DNA of 39,644 nt, taken from assembly GCA_900545325.1 (NCBI GenBank), contig UQZE01000003.1, positions 1 through 39,644 on the forward strand, read 5' to 3'. Below the pieces are notes generated by a model that did not search any database, had not been told where the DNA came from, and saw only the letters and a list, made by a program, of their open reading frames with translations. A program made the position numbers and the translations under genes. The stretch comes from an uncultured Eubacteriales bacterium. Lineage in GTDB: Bacteria; Bacillota; Clostridia; Christensenellales; Borkfalkiaceae. This document shows, in pieces, positions 25,448-32,376 of this stretch (within the stretch, counting starts at the first letter, position 1; the number at the start of each line of letters is the position of its first letter).

Positions 25448-25876
25448 ATGAAGATAACGTCGAGATTTACCGTTGCGGTCCATACCCTGCTCGTGATACG
25501 CTCGTTTCAGGGAAAGGCAAAGACAACTTCCGAATTCATCGCGGCGAGCGTGAACGTCAACCCCGTGGTCATACGCCGCGCCTTGCAGAGTTTGAAAGCC
25601 GCGGGGATGGTGGAAGTAAAGGCGGGCAGCGGCGGCGCGGAGATCATAAAGCCGCTCGCCGAAATCTCGCTTTACGACGTGTACAAGGCCGCGGACTGCG
25701 TGGAGGACGAACTCTTTCATTTCCATGAAAATCCCAACCCCTCCTGTCCCGTGGGCAGAAATATACACGGCGTTTTGGACAAACACCTGCAGGACGCCCA
25801 GCGCGCGCTGGAAAATTCGCTAAAAGGCGTTACGCTCGCCGACCTTGCCGAAGAACTCAGCTCCGCGATGCGCTGA
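25448..25876 (+). CDS. Rrf2-family transcriptional repressor (YwnA-like)
   Basis: This encodes 142 residues. The N-terminal winged helix (MKITSRFTVAVHTLLVIRSF, then TTSEFIAASVNVNPVVIRRA as recognition helix) and the wing GSGGAEIIKPL are typical of Rrf2 proteins. There is no three-cysteine Fe-S motif; Cys84 and Cys100 (PNPSCPVG) are the only cysteines, so a redox or electrophile thiol switch is possible, as in YwnA-like members. No Shine-Dalgarno is present, and the transcript probably begins at the ATG. The same palindrome occurs in its own promoter and twice in the promoter of the next gene, so it likely represses both. The next gene encodes an NAD(P)-binding protein, the arrangement of Bacillus ywnA-ywnB. 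Confidence 0.9.
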   Translation: MKITSRFTVAVHTLLVIRSFQGKAKTTSEFIAASVNVNPVVIRRALQSLKAAGMVEVKAGSGGAEIIKPLAEISLYDVYKAADCVEDELFHFHENPNPSCPVGRNIHGVLDKHLQDAQRALENSLKGVTLADLAEELSSAMR

Positions 25877-25881
25877 TTCCC

Positions 25882-25918
25882 CCCCTCCCGAAGGAGGGGA
25901 GTTTTTTTATTTTTTTGT
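25882..25918 (+). terminator. Terminator of the Rrf2 gene
   Basis: CCCCTCC (25882-25888) pairs with GGAGGGG (25893-25899) around loop CGAA, followed by seven T and a second T run. It ends right at operator O2, separating the Rrf2 transcript from the ywnB-like gene. Confidence 0.85.
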
Positions 25919-25937
25919 TGTAATGCTTGACATTACA
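25919..25937. promoter_or_regulatory. Rrf2 operator O2 (perfect palindrome over the -35)
   Basis: TGTAAT (25919-25924), GCTTGAC, ATTACA (25932-25937), extendable to 7-bp arms (TGTAATG/CATTACA). It covers the -35 TTGACA of the ywnB-like gene. Confidence 0.7.
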
Positions 25938-25955
25938 TCTAACGCGCGTTATAAT
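25927..25955 (+). promoter_or_regulatory. Promoter of the ywnB-like gene
   Basis: TTGACA (25927-25932), 17 bp and TATAAT (25950-25955), both perfect. Start point near 25962, inside operator O3. Confidence 0.8.
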
Positions 25956-25958
25956 ATC

Positions 25959-25981
25959 GTTGTAATTAAAATTATTACAAC
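25959..25981. promoter_or_regulatory. Rrf2 operator O3 (perfect palindrome at +1)
   Basis: GTTGTAAT (25959-25966), 7 bp, ATTACAAC (25974-25981): 8-bp perfect arms with the same TGTAAT-N7-ATTACA core as O2. A repressor here would block the transcription start. Confidence 0.7.
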
Positions 25982-26000
25982 AAAAAGGAGGCAACGAAAA

Positions 26001-26630
26001 ATGAAAATTGCAGTAGTATGCGCGAACGGACGCGCGGGACGGCTCATCACCGAGGAGGCGCTGGCGCGCGGCATGGACGTTACAGCGGTGGTGCGCGGAG
26101 AAAACAGAACGGCGGCGAAAAAGGCGCTTGTTAAGGACTTGTTCGACCTTACAAAGGAAGATCTTCAGGGCTTTGACGCCGTGGTGGACGCGTTCGGCGC
26201 CTGGTCGGCCGAGGACGTGGACGGTATTTGCAAGGCCGCCGGGCGGCTCTGCGATCTGCTGAGCGGCAGCGAAACCCGCCTGCTGGTGGTAGGCGGCGCG
26301 GGCAGCCTGTACGTGAACGCGGAACATACCGCCTGCGTTGCCGACGGACCGGACTTTCCCGACGCTTTCAAACCCGTGGCGGCGGCGCACGCGGCCGCGC
26401 TGGACGCGCTGCGGAAAAGGAAGGACGTCCGCTGGACGTACATCAGCCCGGCCTGCGACTTTCAGGCGGAGGGCGAACGCACGGGCGGTTATCTGCTCGG
26501 CGGCGAGGAGCTTATGCTCAACGGCAGGGGCGAAAGCGTGATCAGCTATGCGGATTACGCCATAGCCGTGGCGGACGAACTCGCTGGCGGCAAACACGTG
26601 CGGGAACGGATCAGCGTGGTGAGAAAATAG
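26001..26630 (+). CDS. NAD(P)-binding Rossmann protein, YwnB-like (atypical SDR/NmrA type)
   Basis: This encodes 209 residues; AAGGAGG lies upstream of ATG 26001. The N-terminus MKIAVVCANGRAGRLI is the dinucleotide-binding turn of atypical short-chain dehydrogenases, although the first Gly of the usual GANGxAG motif is Cys7. Other family marks are VDAFGAW (about 62-68), LLVVGGAGSLYV (about 94-105), the PVAAAHAAALDALRK helix, WTYISPACDFQAEGERTGGY, and the C-terminal VISYADYAIAVADEL. It has no transmembrane segment and should be cytoplasmic. Substrate unknown; relatives are thought to act in redox or electrophile stress. It is controlled with the preceding Rrf2 gene through shared palindromes, and a strong terminator follows. 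Confidence 0.85.
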   Translation: MKIAVVCANGRAGRLITEEALARGMDVTAVVRGENRTAAKKALVKDLFDLTKEDLQGFDAVVDAFGAWSAEDVDGICKAAGRLCDLLSGSETRLLVVGGAGSLYVNAEHTACVADGPDFPDAFKPVAAAHAAALDALRKRKDVRWTYISPACDFQAEGERTGGYLLGGEELMLNGRGESVISYADYAIAVADELAGGKHVRERISVVRK

Positions 26631-26660
26631 AAAAAAGGCTCGGAATACCGAGCCTTTTTT
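26631..26660. terminator. Bidirectional terminator, ywnB-like and SpoIIQ-like genes
   Basis: A 13-bp stem (26631-26643 with 26648-26660, core GGCTCGG/CCGAGCC, loop AATA) with A- and T-rich outer ends. It lies between two convergent genes. Confidence 0.9.
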
Positions 26661-26681
26661 ATTTTCCGCACCGAAATGCGC

Positions 26682-27302
26682 TTATTTATCGTCCACTTCG
26701 AGATAGGTCAGCGGGTTGATGAGTTCGCCGTTCTCTTCCACCTGAAAATGCAGGTGAGCCTCGTCGTTGAGTTCTTCGAGATAGGTACGGGACACCTTCG
26801 CGATGACGTCGCCCTTCTTGACTTCCTGCCCGACCGTAACGCCGTCGCCGTCCTCAAGCGAATAGTAAATGCTCTTCAAGCCGTCGCCGTGGTCGATGAC
26901 GATCTTCGTCCCCGTCAGATAGTTGCTGGTAACGCTTTCCACCTTGCCGTCGTAAACGGCGAACACGTCGCTGCCTTCCGCCGCCTTGAAGTCCATGGCG
27001 CGGTGCGCCGTAAAGACGTTGAGCGTGCTGTTAAATACGGGTTCTTCCGAATAGTGGCGGAGAACTTCTCCGTTCACGGGCATGATGAAAACCACCTCTT
27101 CGATCGTCGGCTTGTCGTCGTCATCGTCGTCGCCCGGTTCGATCACGGGCGGCTTGTCCTCGCCGCTGTCAACGGGCTTTTTGTCCTTACCCAGCACGAG
27201 CACGAGCGTTACGGAAAGCGCTACCGCCAGGATACAGAATCCGAGCACGAAATAGAACGCATTTTTCCTCAGAAACAGTAAAAACTTATTGTTGCCTTTC
27301 AT
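26682..27302 (-). CDS. Membrane-anchored LytM/M23 protein, SpoIIQ-like
   Basis: This encodes 206 residues. ATG 27302 has GGAGG 5 nt upstream; the in-frame TTG at 27314 overlaps that site. One membrane span at about 14-37 is followed by an acidic linker with six consecutive Asp residues (58-63), then an M23 domain. The zinc-binding residues of active LytM enzymes are all present: His100 and Asp104 (HRAMDF) and His183/His185 (HLHF). A single span plus an outside M23 domain at this size matches SpoIIQ, which bridges to SpoIIIAH during engulfment. In some clostridia SpoIIQ keeps zinc ligands, as here. It could also be a general peptidoglycan endopeptidase. The small membrane protein gene upstream is probably in the same operon. 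Confidence 0.75.
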   Translation of the reverse strand: MKGNNKFLLFLRKNAFYFVLGFCILAVALSVTLVLVLGKDKKPVDSGEDKPPVIEPGDDDDDDKPTIEEVVFIMPVNGEVLRHYSEEPVFNSTLNVFTAHRAMDFKAAEGSDVFAVYDGKVESVTSNYLTGTKIVIDHGDGLKSIYYSLEDGDGVTVGQEVKKGDVIAKVSRTYLEELNDEAHLHFQVEENGELINPLTYLEVDDK

Positions 27303-27334
27303 AAATTCCTCCAATTTGACTTTATGTACTTTTC

Positions 27335-27760
27335 TCAGTAGCCGCCGTATATGAGCGGACTGCCCAGCACCACGCGACCGCCGCTGTACGCGACGTGCAG
27401 ATTTACCTTTCTGCCGCGCAGTTCCCGGAAGCGCTTGATCTGCGGCGAAAAGAGATATACGTTTATAACGTCTCCCGCCGTTTCGCTAAAGATTATTTCC
27501 GCCCCGAAATATTTTATACACTCTTCGAGAGAAAAATCTTTTGCGTCCGTTTCGCAACTTTCGCCCACCTTGCCGTTCACCACGGCATAGGCGCCGTACT
27601 CCGTGCCCGCCTGCGAGGTCTCCCGCATGGAATAGACCGTCTGCGTATCGGAATAATCCTTGAATACGGGGCGGTTGTTGAGCAGCATGAGCGCCGCCGC
27701 CAGCAAAAGGCCGAGCCAGAGTATGTACAGTTTTTTATAAATCGTTGTTTTTCTTTCCAT
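27335..27760 (-). CDS. Small single-span membrane protein, unknown function
   Basis: This encodes 141 residues. ATG 27760 has GAAGGA 7 nt upstream, within a hairpin arm. A basic N-terminus is followed by one membrane span at about 10-28 (LYILWLGLLLAAALMLL). The outside part carries SLEECIKYFGAEIIF and ends with GRKVNLHVAYSGGRVVLGSPLIYGGY. The last part is reminiscent of the end of YwmB-type sporulation proteins, which are encoded near spoIID and spoIIQ in Bacillus, but it is too short to assign. It lies 32 nt before the SpoIIQ-like gene and is probably expressed with it. Confidence 0.6.
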   Translation of the reverse strand: MERKTTIYKKLYILWLGLLLAAALMLLNNRPVFKDYSDTQTVYSMRETSQAGTEYGAYAVVNGKVGESCETDAKDFSLEECIKYFGAEIIFSETAGDVINVYLFSPQIKRFRELRGRKVNLHVAYSGGRVVLGSPLIYGGY

Positions 27761-27794
27761 AAAAAAATCCTTCGACGCGTCTACGTGAAGGATT
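27761..27794 (-). terminator. Terminator-like hairpin overlapping a ribosome site
   Basis: Leftward, AATCCTTC (27794-27787) pairs with GAAGGATT (27773-27766), an inner ACG/CGT extends it, and a T run leads straight into the ATG at 27760. The 3' arm contains that gene's GAAGGA ribosome site. It lies 64 nt after the methyltransferase stop and may both end that transcript and mask the next start. Confidence 0.6.
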
Positions 27795-27857
27795 GTTGAC
27801 CGATAAAAGGCGGTTTATACCTGTAATTTATTTTTTTTGATTATTTAACCGAAATTA

Positions 27858-28613
27858 TTAAACGACACTGCATTCAAACAAAAACATTTCGCAGTTATCG
27901 TCAACCGCAACATCTTTAGAAAAAGACGAATAGGTTTTTACGTTTGTAAAACCGATTTCTTTTAAAAGTCTTTCCATTTCTCCAAATTTATACAGATGCG
28001 TCTGAAAATCCATATATTCGCTTTGCAGCAGCTCGGTTCCGTTATAAAGTTCATATATCCCCGGTGAAAACTGCGTCCGGCTTTGTTCGTCATAATAATT
28101 TTTATTTTTTAATATCAGGTCAAAGCCCTCTTTCGTCTTTGTCGTAACAGATATTTTATAATCGTTATCGTCTGAACACTTGTCGGCCTCCGTATCGACG
28201 GCAAAAACAAATTTGCCTTCCGGCGTCAGCATTTCCTTTATTTTTCCTAAAATTTTCCTGCACAAATTTATATCCGTAAATAGAGAAACCGAACCGGAGG
28301 AAATGAAAATATAGTCAAACCGATTTTTAGAAGAATACTCTAAAATATCCGCTTGAAACACCTTTGCGTTCGGCGCTTTTTGTTTTAACTTATTCAGCAT
28401 TGCAACGGATAAGTCTATTCCGAAAATATCGAAACCCTGCTCCATAAACGGAATAAGAAAACGTCCGCTGCCGCACAAGGCTTCTAAAATTTTATCTTCT
28501 TTTTTTGCATAAGAGAGATAAAAATTTAATTCGTCCCGAGGCGCTTTCTCATGTAAAATCTCGTACATTTCCGTACATAAATTGCCATAATAATTTTGCT
28601 TGGCTTCAACCAT
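27858..28613 (-). CDS. Class I SAM-dependent methyltransferase
   Basis: This encodes 251 residues; GAGGGG lies 5 nt before ATG 28613. The Rossmann methyltransferase fold is clear: motif I ILEALCGSGRFLIPFMEQGF at about 42-61, the acidic motif II residue in IFGIDLS, AKVFQADILEYSS, then FDYIFISSGSVSLF and a GKFVFAVDTEAD strand. The C-terminal half includes a beta region (FSPGIYELYNGTELL) as in small-molecule methyltransferases. The substrate is not evident. The gene is much more AT-rich than its neighbours, with many AAA, TTT and TTA codons, so it may be horizontally acquired. It stands 60 nt after the G1PDH-like gene without an obvious promoter. Confidence 0.85.
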   Translation of the reverse strand: MVEAKQNYYGNLCTEMYEILHEKAPRDELNFYLSYAKKEDKILEALCGSGRFLIPFMEQGFDIFGIDLSVAMLNKLKQKAPNAKVFQADILEYSSKNRFDYIFISSGSVSLFTDINLCRKILGKIKEMLTPEGKFVFAVDTEADKCSDDNDYKISVTTKTKEGFDLILKNKNYYDEQSRTQFSPGIYELYNGTELLQSEYMDFQTHLYKFGEMERLLKEIGFTNVKTYSSFSKDVAVDDNCEMFLFECSVV

Positions 28614-28673
28614 CTTATCCCCTCAAATTCAATCCCGCCGATTTATATGACATGCCGAATTACAACCGCCGTT

Positions 28674-29939
28674 TTATGAAAAATTATCCTCAGAGGCCCG
28701 AAGCAGTTCGAGCGCGCCGCTTTCCCGCATGAGCGTGAGCACGGAAAAAGTATCGGGCAGATCGGGCGCGCAAAACACCGCGCGGCGCAGTTCGCCGGGC
28801 GTGTAATTGTCAAAGATATCCGCGTCCCCGCCGAGGGCGCGGTAGGTCGCGGCGAATTTCCCCGTCAGCCGTTCGAGCGCCGCCAGTTCTTCCGACATCT
28901 GCCTTGCGGCGTTTTCCGTCTTTTCTCCGTTCACGGCCGCAGCAGACTTCAAAATGCCGCCGAGAATTTCCGTTTCGCTCCGTCCCGTAAATTCCGCAGC
29001 CTCTTTCGCCCGCGCGGCGTAGTCGGGCACGCGCAGTCCGCAGGCGCGCGGATGCGCAAAAAACGCCCCGTACAGTTCTATCAGTTTCAGCGCCGCCACG
29101 AACTTCCGCTCCGCCGCAGCCAGCCGCCGCCTGCCCGCGGGTTCGAGCAGTTCGGCGACGGCGTACTCCCCGCCGCTCAAAATCCTGCCTTCGGTATAGA
29201 CCTCCGCCACAGCGAGGCGGATGCGCGCTTCCAGGAGTTTCTGCTGCGCGTTTTCCGCAAAGGCGGCGTTGACCGCCTCCGAGATTGCGGCGCGCGCGAG
29301 ATTGTAACTCTCGCTGCAGTATTCGCCCGTAAACGCCCCGCGCACGCGGTAATCGACGAGCGAAACGATACCCGAAGCGAGCGAGGCGAAAGCCGACGCG
29401 CCGGCCTTGCTCTTTGAAAGAATATCTGTATCTATCGCGACGAAACGGGCGTTGTCCGCAAAAATCCGTTCGGTGCGCTTTTTGATCTTGAGAGAAACGA
29501 CGGGCGAAAGCATGTTTTCCGCTTCGGGCGAAACCGCCAGATAGATTATGGGCAGATTTTTGAGCGCGGCGAAATAGGACGCGACGTCGTAAAGTTCGCT
29601 TTCGCAGACGATAACGGCGCGCACGTCGTCGGGCAGGGAAAACAACCCGCCTATATTTTCCAGCGCGTTGTCGAAACGCTTTGTAACCACCACGTTGAGC
29701 GGCCGGGCGCCGCCCCCGCGGATCGCCGTCATCCAGTTTCCGCCGTCCGCAAGAAAGGCGTCCCGCGAACTGATCAGCGCGGCTTTGGACGACGGCGCGA
29801 GCACGGGGAGCAGTTTTTTGAAAATCTCCGCATACGGGCCGTACAGCACGCGCGCCTTCGTATAATGTTTTCTGCCGCAGGCGCAGTCGAATTCGTATTC
29901 GGCGAGCGCCGCAGCGGGCATATCCGTAATCTTTTCCAT
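28674..29939 (-). CDS. Glycerol-1-phosphate dehydrogenase-like protein, probably inactive
   Basis: This encodes 421 residues; ATG 29939 has GAGGA about 10 nt upstream. Layout and several blocks fit the AraM/EgsA branch of the iron-ADH superfamily: CACGRKH near the N-terminus, DVASYFAALKNLPIIYLAVS at about 117-136, FVAIDTDILSKSKAG at about 166-180 and SLVDYRVRGAFTGEY at about 193-207. However, the NAD-binding GSGTIHD motif reads CESELYD, the SVDG segment reads EAEN, the GFGD metal-ligand motif reads LASG, and no histidines match the two usual metal ligands. A pseudoenzyme is the best reading. It lies 18 nt after cardiolipin synthase, suggesting a role linked to glycerophospholipids. The family match was made by eye and is moderate. 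Confidence 0.5.
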   Translation of the reverse strand: MEKITDMPAAALAEYEFDCACGRKHYTKARVLYGPYAEIFKKLLPVLAPSSKAALISSRDAFLADGGNWMTAIRGGGARPLNVVVTKRFDNALENIGGLFSLPDDVRAVIVCESELYDVASYFAALKNLPIIYLAVSPEAENMLSPVVSLKIKKRTERIFADNARFVAIDTDILSKSKAGASAFASLASGIVSLVDYRVRGAFTGEYCSESYNLARAAISEAVNAAFAENAQQKLLEARIRLAVAEVYTEGRILSGGEYAVAELLEPAGRRRLAAAERKFVAALKLIELYGAFFAHPRACGLRVPDYAARAKEAAEFTGRSETEILGGILKSAAAVNGEKTENAARQMSEELAALERLTGKFAATYRALGGDADIFDNYTPGELRRAVFCAPDLPDTFSVLTLMRESGALELLRASEDNFS

Positions 29940-29957
29940 ATTCTCTGCCGTCCTCGT

Positions 29958-31487
29958 TTACAAAAGCGGGGCGAAAATGGCGCATACGCCGCAGAACAGC
30001 CTTTTCACGATCCCCATTTTCACGCTCTTTTCGTCCTGCAAGACGCTTTGCGAAAACGTCGCTTCGAAATCGGCCTTCATGGCGGAAAGGGCCGCCGTTC
30101 TGTACATCCACACGCCGCATTCGTAATGATGCATAAGACTGCGGTAGTCGAGATTGATGGTGCCCACGATCCCGACGGCGTCGTCGCAGAGCACGTTTTT
30201 CGCGTGAATGAAACCGCCTTTGAATTCATATATCTTCACGCCGTAGTTCATCAGACGTTTGTAGTTGGAGCGCGTGATGTTGAACACCAGCTTTTTATCG
30301 GGTATCTGCGGCGTGATAATGCGTACATCCACGCCGCGCGCGGCGGCGAGCTGCAGCGCGTTCACGATTTCGCCGTCCGGGATGAGATAGGGCGTGGTGA
30401 TATACAGGTATCTTTTCGCCGAATTGAACAGATTGAGATAGACGTTTTTCGCCACGTAATCGTCGTAGATAGGTTTGGGGCCGTCCACAAAGGGCTGCAC
30501 GACGCCCTCCGCCCGCACGGAAGTTTCCGCTTCGAGATAGGGGGCGAAATCCTCCGCGTTCTCGCGCTGCATGTCGAACATCTGCAAAAAGTTGACGGTG
30601 AGACTGCGCACCGCCTCGCCTTCGAGCCGCACTGCGGAATCTTTCCAGATGCCGTAGGGCGAAGTCTTGTTGATGTATTCGTCCGCTAGGTTCGCGCCGC
30701 CGATAAAGCCGATCACTCCGTCGATCACGGTGATCTTTCTGTGGTCGCGGTTATTGTGAATGCCCGTCAGAAAGGGACGGAAGGGATTGAACCGCAGCGT
30801 CTTTATGCCGAGCTTTTCCATTTTTTTGTAATAACGGGCGGGCACTTTGGAAATGGAGCCGATATCGTCGTACATAAAGCGCACCTCCACCCCCGCCTGC
30901 GCCTTTTCGGCGAGAATGTCGAGTATCTCGTTCCACATCACGCCTTCTTCTATAATGAAATATTCCATAAAAATGAACTTTTCGGCGCGTTTCAGATCGG
31001 TTTTCAACGCTTCCCAGAAATCTATGCCCCAAGGGTAGTATTCCGTTGCTGTATCCGTGTACGAAGGAAGATTGTTTAAATTTTTGATATATACGTTCTG
31101 ACCAAGGTAATCCCCCGTGTCGGGCAGTTTTCCGCCCGATCTTGCGAAATAATATTCCAGCGAATCTTTCGATACGTAATAAATATCCCTGTAAGCGCGG
31201 CGCTGACGGGGCGAAAGACGGCTTTCGGAAAACATAACGTAAGCCATGAACCCGAAAATCGGCATGAGCAGCACCACCGCCACCCAGGTCAGCTTGCTTT
31301 CCGTATTCATTTTGCGGTTCACTATATTGATAAAGACAAGAACGCCCAGCACTACGTTGATCGCATACAGCCAGTTATACTGCAAAGAAGCGTCCGTAAC
31401 CCACCACACGAACAGCACGAACTGCAAGATGATGGCGAGCGCGATGATCGTGAGCCGCCCGAACAATAATTTAAATAGTTTTTTCAT
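29958..31487 (-). CDS. cls: Cardiolipin synthase (PLD superfamily)
   Basis: This encodes 509 residues. ATG 31487 has GGGAG 8 nt upstream; upstream in-frame codons have none. Two membrane spans at about 13-60 precede the two phospholipase-D domains. The HKD motif of the first half is DHRKITVIDG (His-x-Lys followed by GFIGGANLADEY). The second is FIHAKNVLCDD with GTINLDYRSLMHH. Both are complete, as required for transfer of a phosphatidyl group between two phosphatidylglycerols. It acts in the cytoplasmic membrane. It has its own promoter and is followed 18 nt later by the G1PDH-like gene, so the two are probably cotranscribed. Confidence 0.93.
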   Translation of the reverse strand: MKKLFKLLFGRLTIIALAIILQFVLFVWWVTDASLQYNWLYAINVVLGVLVFINIVNRKMNTESKLTWVAVVLLMPIFGFMAYVMFSESRLSPRQRRAYRDIYYVSKDSLEYYFARSGGKLPDTGDYLGQNVYIKNLNNLPSYTDTATEYYPWGIDFWEALKTDLKRAEKFIFMEYFIIEEGVMWNEILDILAEKAQAGVEVRFMYDDIGSISKVPARYYKKMEKLGIKTLRFNPFRPFLTGIHNNRDHRKITVIDGVIGFIGGANLADEYINKTSPYGIWKDSAVRLEGEAVRSLTVNFLQMFDMQRENAEDFAPYLEAETSVRAEGVVQPFVDGPKPIYDDYVAKNVYLNLFNSAKRYLYITTPYLIPDGEIVNALQLAAARGVDVRIITPQIPDKKLVFNITRSNYKRLMNYGVKIYEFKGGFIHAKNVLCDDAVGIVGTINLDYRSLMHHYECGVWMYRTAALSAMKADFEATFSQSVLQDEKSVKMGIVKRLFCGVCAIFAPLL

Positions 31488-31568
31488 CGCAAAATCTCCC
31501 CGCCGCCGCGACGGCAATTCAAAGCGCCGTTCTGCGGAAAGCCGTTTTTCGCCGCCTTAGTAAAATTA

Positions 31569-31597
31569 ATCATACCACAACGGCGCTTTTTAGTCAA
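31569..31597 (-). promoter_or_regulatory. Promoter of cls
   Basis: Leftward TTGACT (31597-31592), 17 bp and TATGAT (31574-31569), giving a leader of about 75 nt. Confidence 0.65.
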
Positions 31598-31853
31598 GCG
31601 ACGGCGGAACGCATGCGCCGAGGCCGCCCAAAAAGGCCGAAAAATATTCACAAACGCGGAGAATATATAAAAGAGCAAATTTAATCCGCCGCAGACGAAA
31701 AAAAGCGCGCCTTCTTCTTGCAATTTTTTCCTGTAAAACACTTGCTTTTATATAAAATTTGCCATTTTTTGGAAATTTTTCGCCTTTTCCTTAAAAAACT
31801 CAGTTCCCGACTGATTTATTTTTAAAAAAAAGGCAATTATTTTTAAAAAAGAG

Positions 31854-31881
31854 TTGAATTATTTTTTCAATGTGTTATAAT
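31854..31881 (+). promoter_or_regulatory. Promoter of the HU gene
   Basis: TTGAAT (31854-31859), 16 bp, TATAAT (31876-31881); leader about 24 nt. Confidence 0.65.
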
Positions 31882-31911
31882 AGAAGAAATAATTCACAAC
31901 GGAGGTGAAAC

Positions 31912-32187
31912 ATGAACAAAAACGAATTGATAAGGGAAACGGCAAATAATGCCGGAATTACCATCAAAGAGGCTACTACGGCATTCGATGCGGTGGTAAA
32001 GGCGATCACGGACGGTTTGAAAAATGGTGAGAAGATTCAGATTTCCGGTTTCGGTACTTTCGAAGTCAAAGAAAAACCCGAAAGAGACGGGCTCAATCCC
32101 AAGACGGGCGAAAAAATCAAGATAAGCGCGTCTAAACTCCCTGCTTTCAAGTTCGGCAAGGCGTTTAAGGACGAGATTAACGCATAA
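31912..32187 (+). CDS. hup: HU-family DNA-binding protein
   Basis: This encodes 91 residues, the standard HU size; GGAGGTGAAAC precedes ATG 31912. MNKNELIRETANNAGITIKE starts the helical dimerisation part. ISGFGTFEVKEKPERDGLNP is the central strand and flexible arm, and TGEKIKISASKLPAFKFGKA the C-terminal part. The tip has LNPKTG where most HU proteins have RNPxTG; the DNA-intercalating Pro is kept. HU bends and compacts DNA as a dimer. It has its own promoter and terminator and stands alone. Confidence 0.95.
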   Translation: MNKNELIRETANNAGITIKEATTAFDAVVKAITDGLKNGEKIQISGFGTFEVKEKPERDGLNPKTGEKIKISASKLPAFKFGKAFKDEINA

Positions 32188-32193
32188 AAAATG

Positions 32194-32227
32194 AAGGGGA
32201 CAAGCCTGAGGCCGTCCCTTTTGTTTT
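32194..32227 (+). terminator. Terminator of the HU gene
   Basis: AAGGGGAC (32194-32201) pairs with GTCCCTTTT (32214-32222), with an inner GCC/GGC stem, then a T-rich run. It begins 6 nt after the stop codon. Confidence 0.75.
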
Positions 32228-32296
32228 ACCGTCAACGCGACTTGCGTCGATTATTTTATTACCGTATATAAATATACTTTCATTTCAAAAAGTATA

Positions 32297-32367
32297 GCAG
32301 CGCCCCGCATACATACGCGGCGGCGCTGCCGTAAAATAAAAGCGCGCGGAAATTCCGTGCGCTTTTT
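32297..32367 (-). terminator. Two tandem hairpins ending the tuf transcript
   Basis: Just after the tuf stop, AAAGCGCGCGG/CCGTGCGCTTT (about 32338-32365, one wobble pair) is followed leftward by TTTTATTTTA. A second, larger GC hairpin closed by GCAGCGCC/GGCGCTGC (32297-32329) is followed leftward by TATACTTTTT. Both look like leftward terminators. Confidence 0.75.
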
Positions 32368-32376
32368 GTCTTTAAC

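Larger units (their letters stand above)
31488..31911. other. Intergenic region between cls and the HU gene
   Basis: These 424 bp separate two divergent genes and hold their promoters (31569-31597 leftward, 31854-31881 rightward). The middle, about 31740-31850, is very A/T-rich with A and T tracts that may be curved, often helpful upstream of strong promoters. No gene was recognised. Confidence 0.5.

Noticed and set aside
28810..30120. 436-codon leftward open frame overlapping the G1PDH-like gene
   Set aside because: It is arginine-rich, lies in a shifted frame of the same strand and overlaps cls. The other frame has family-like blocks and a better start.
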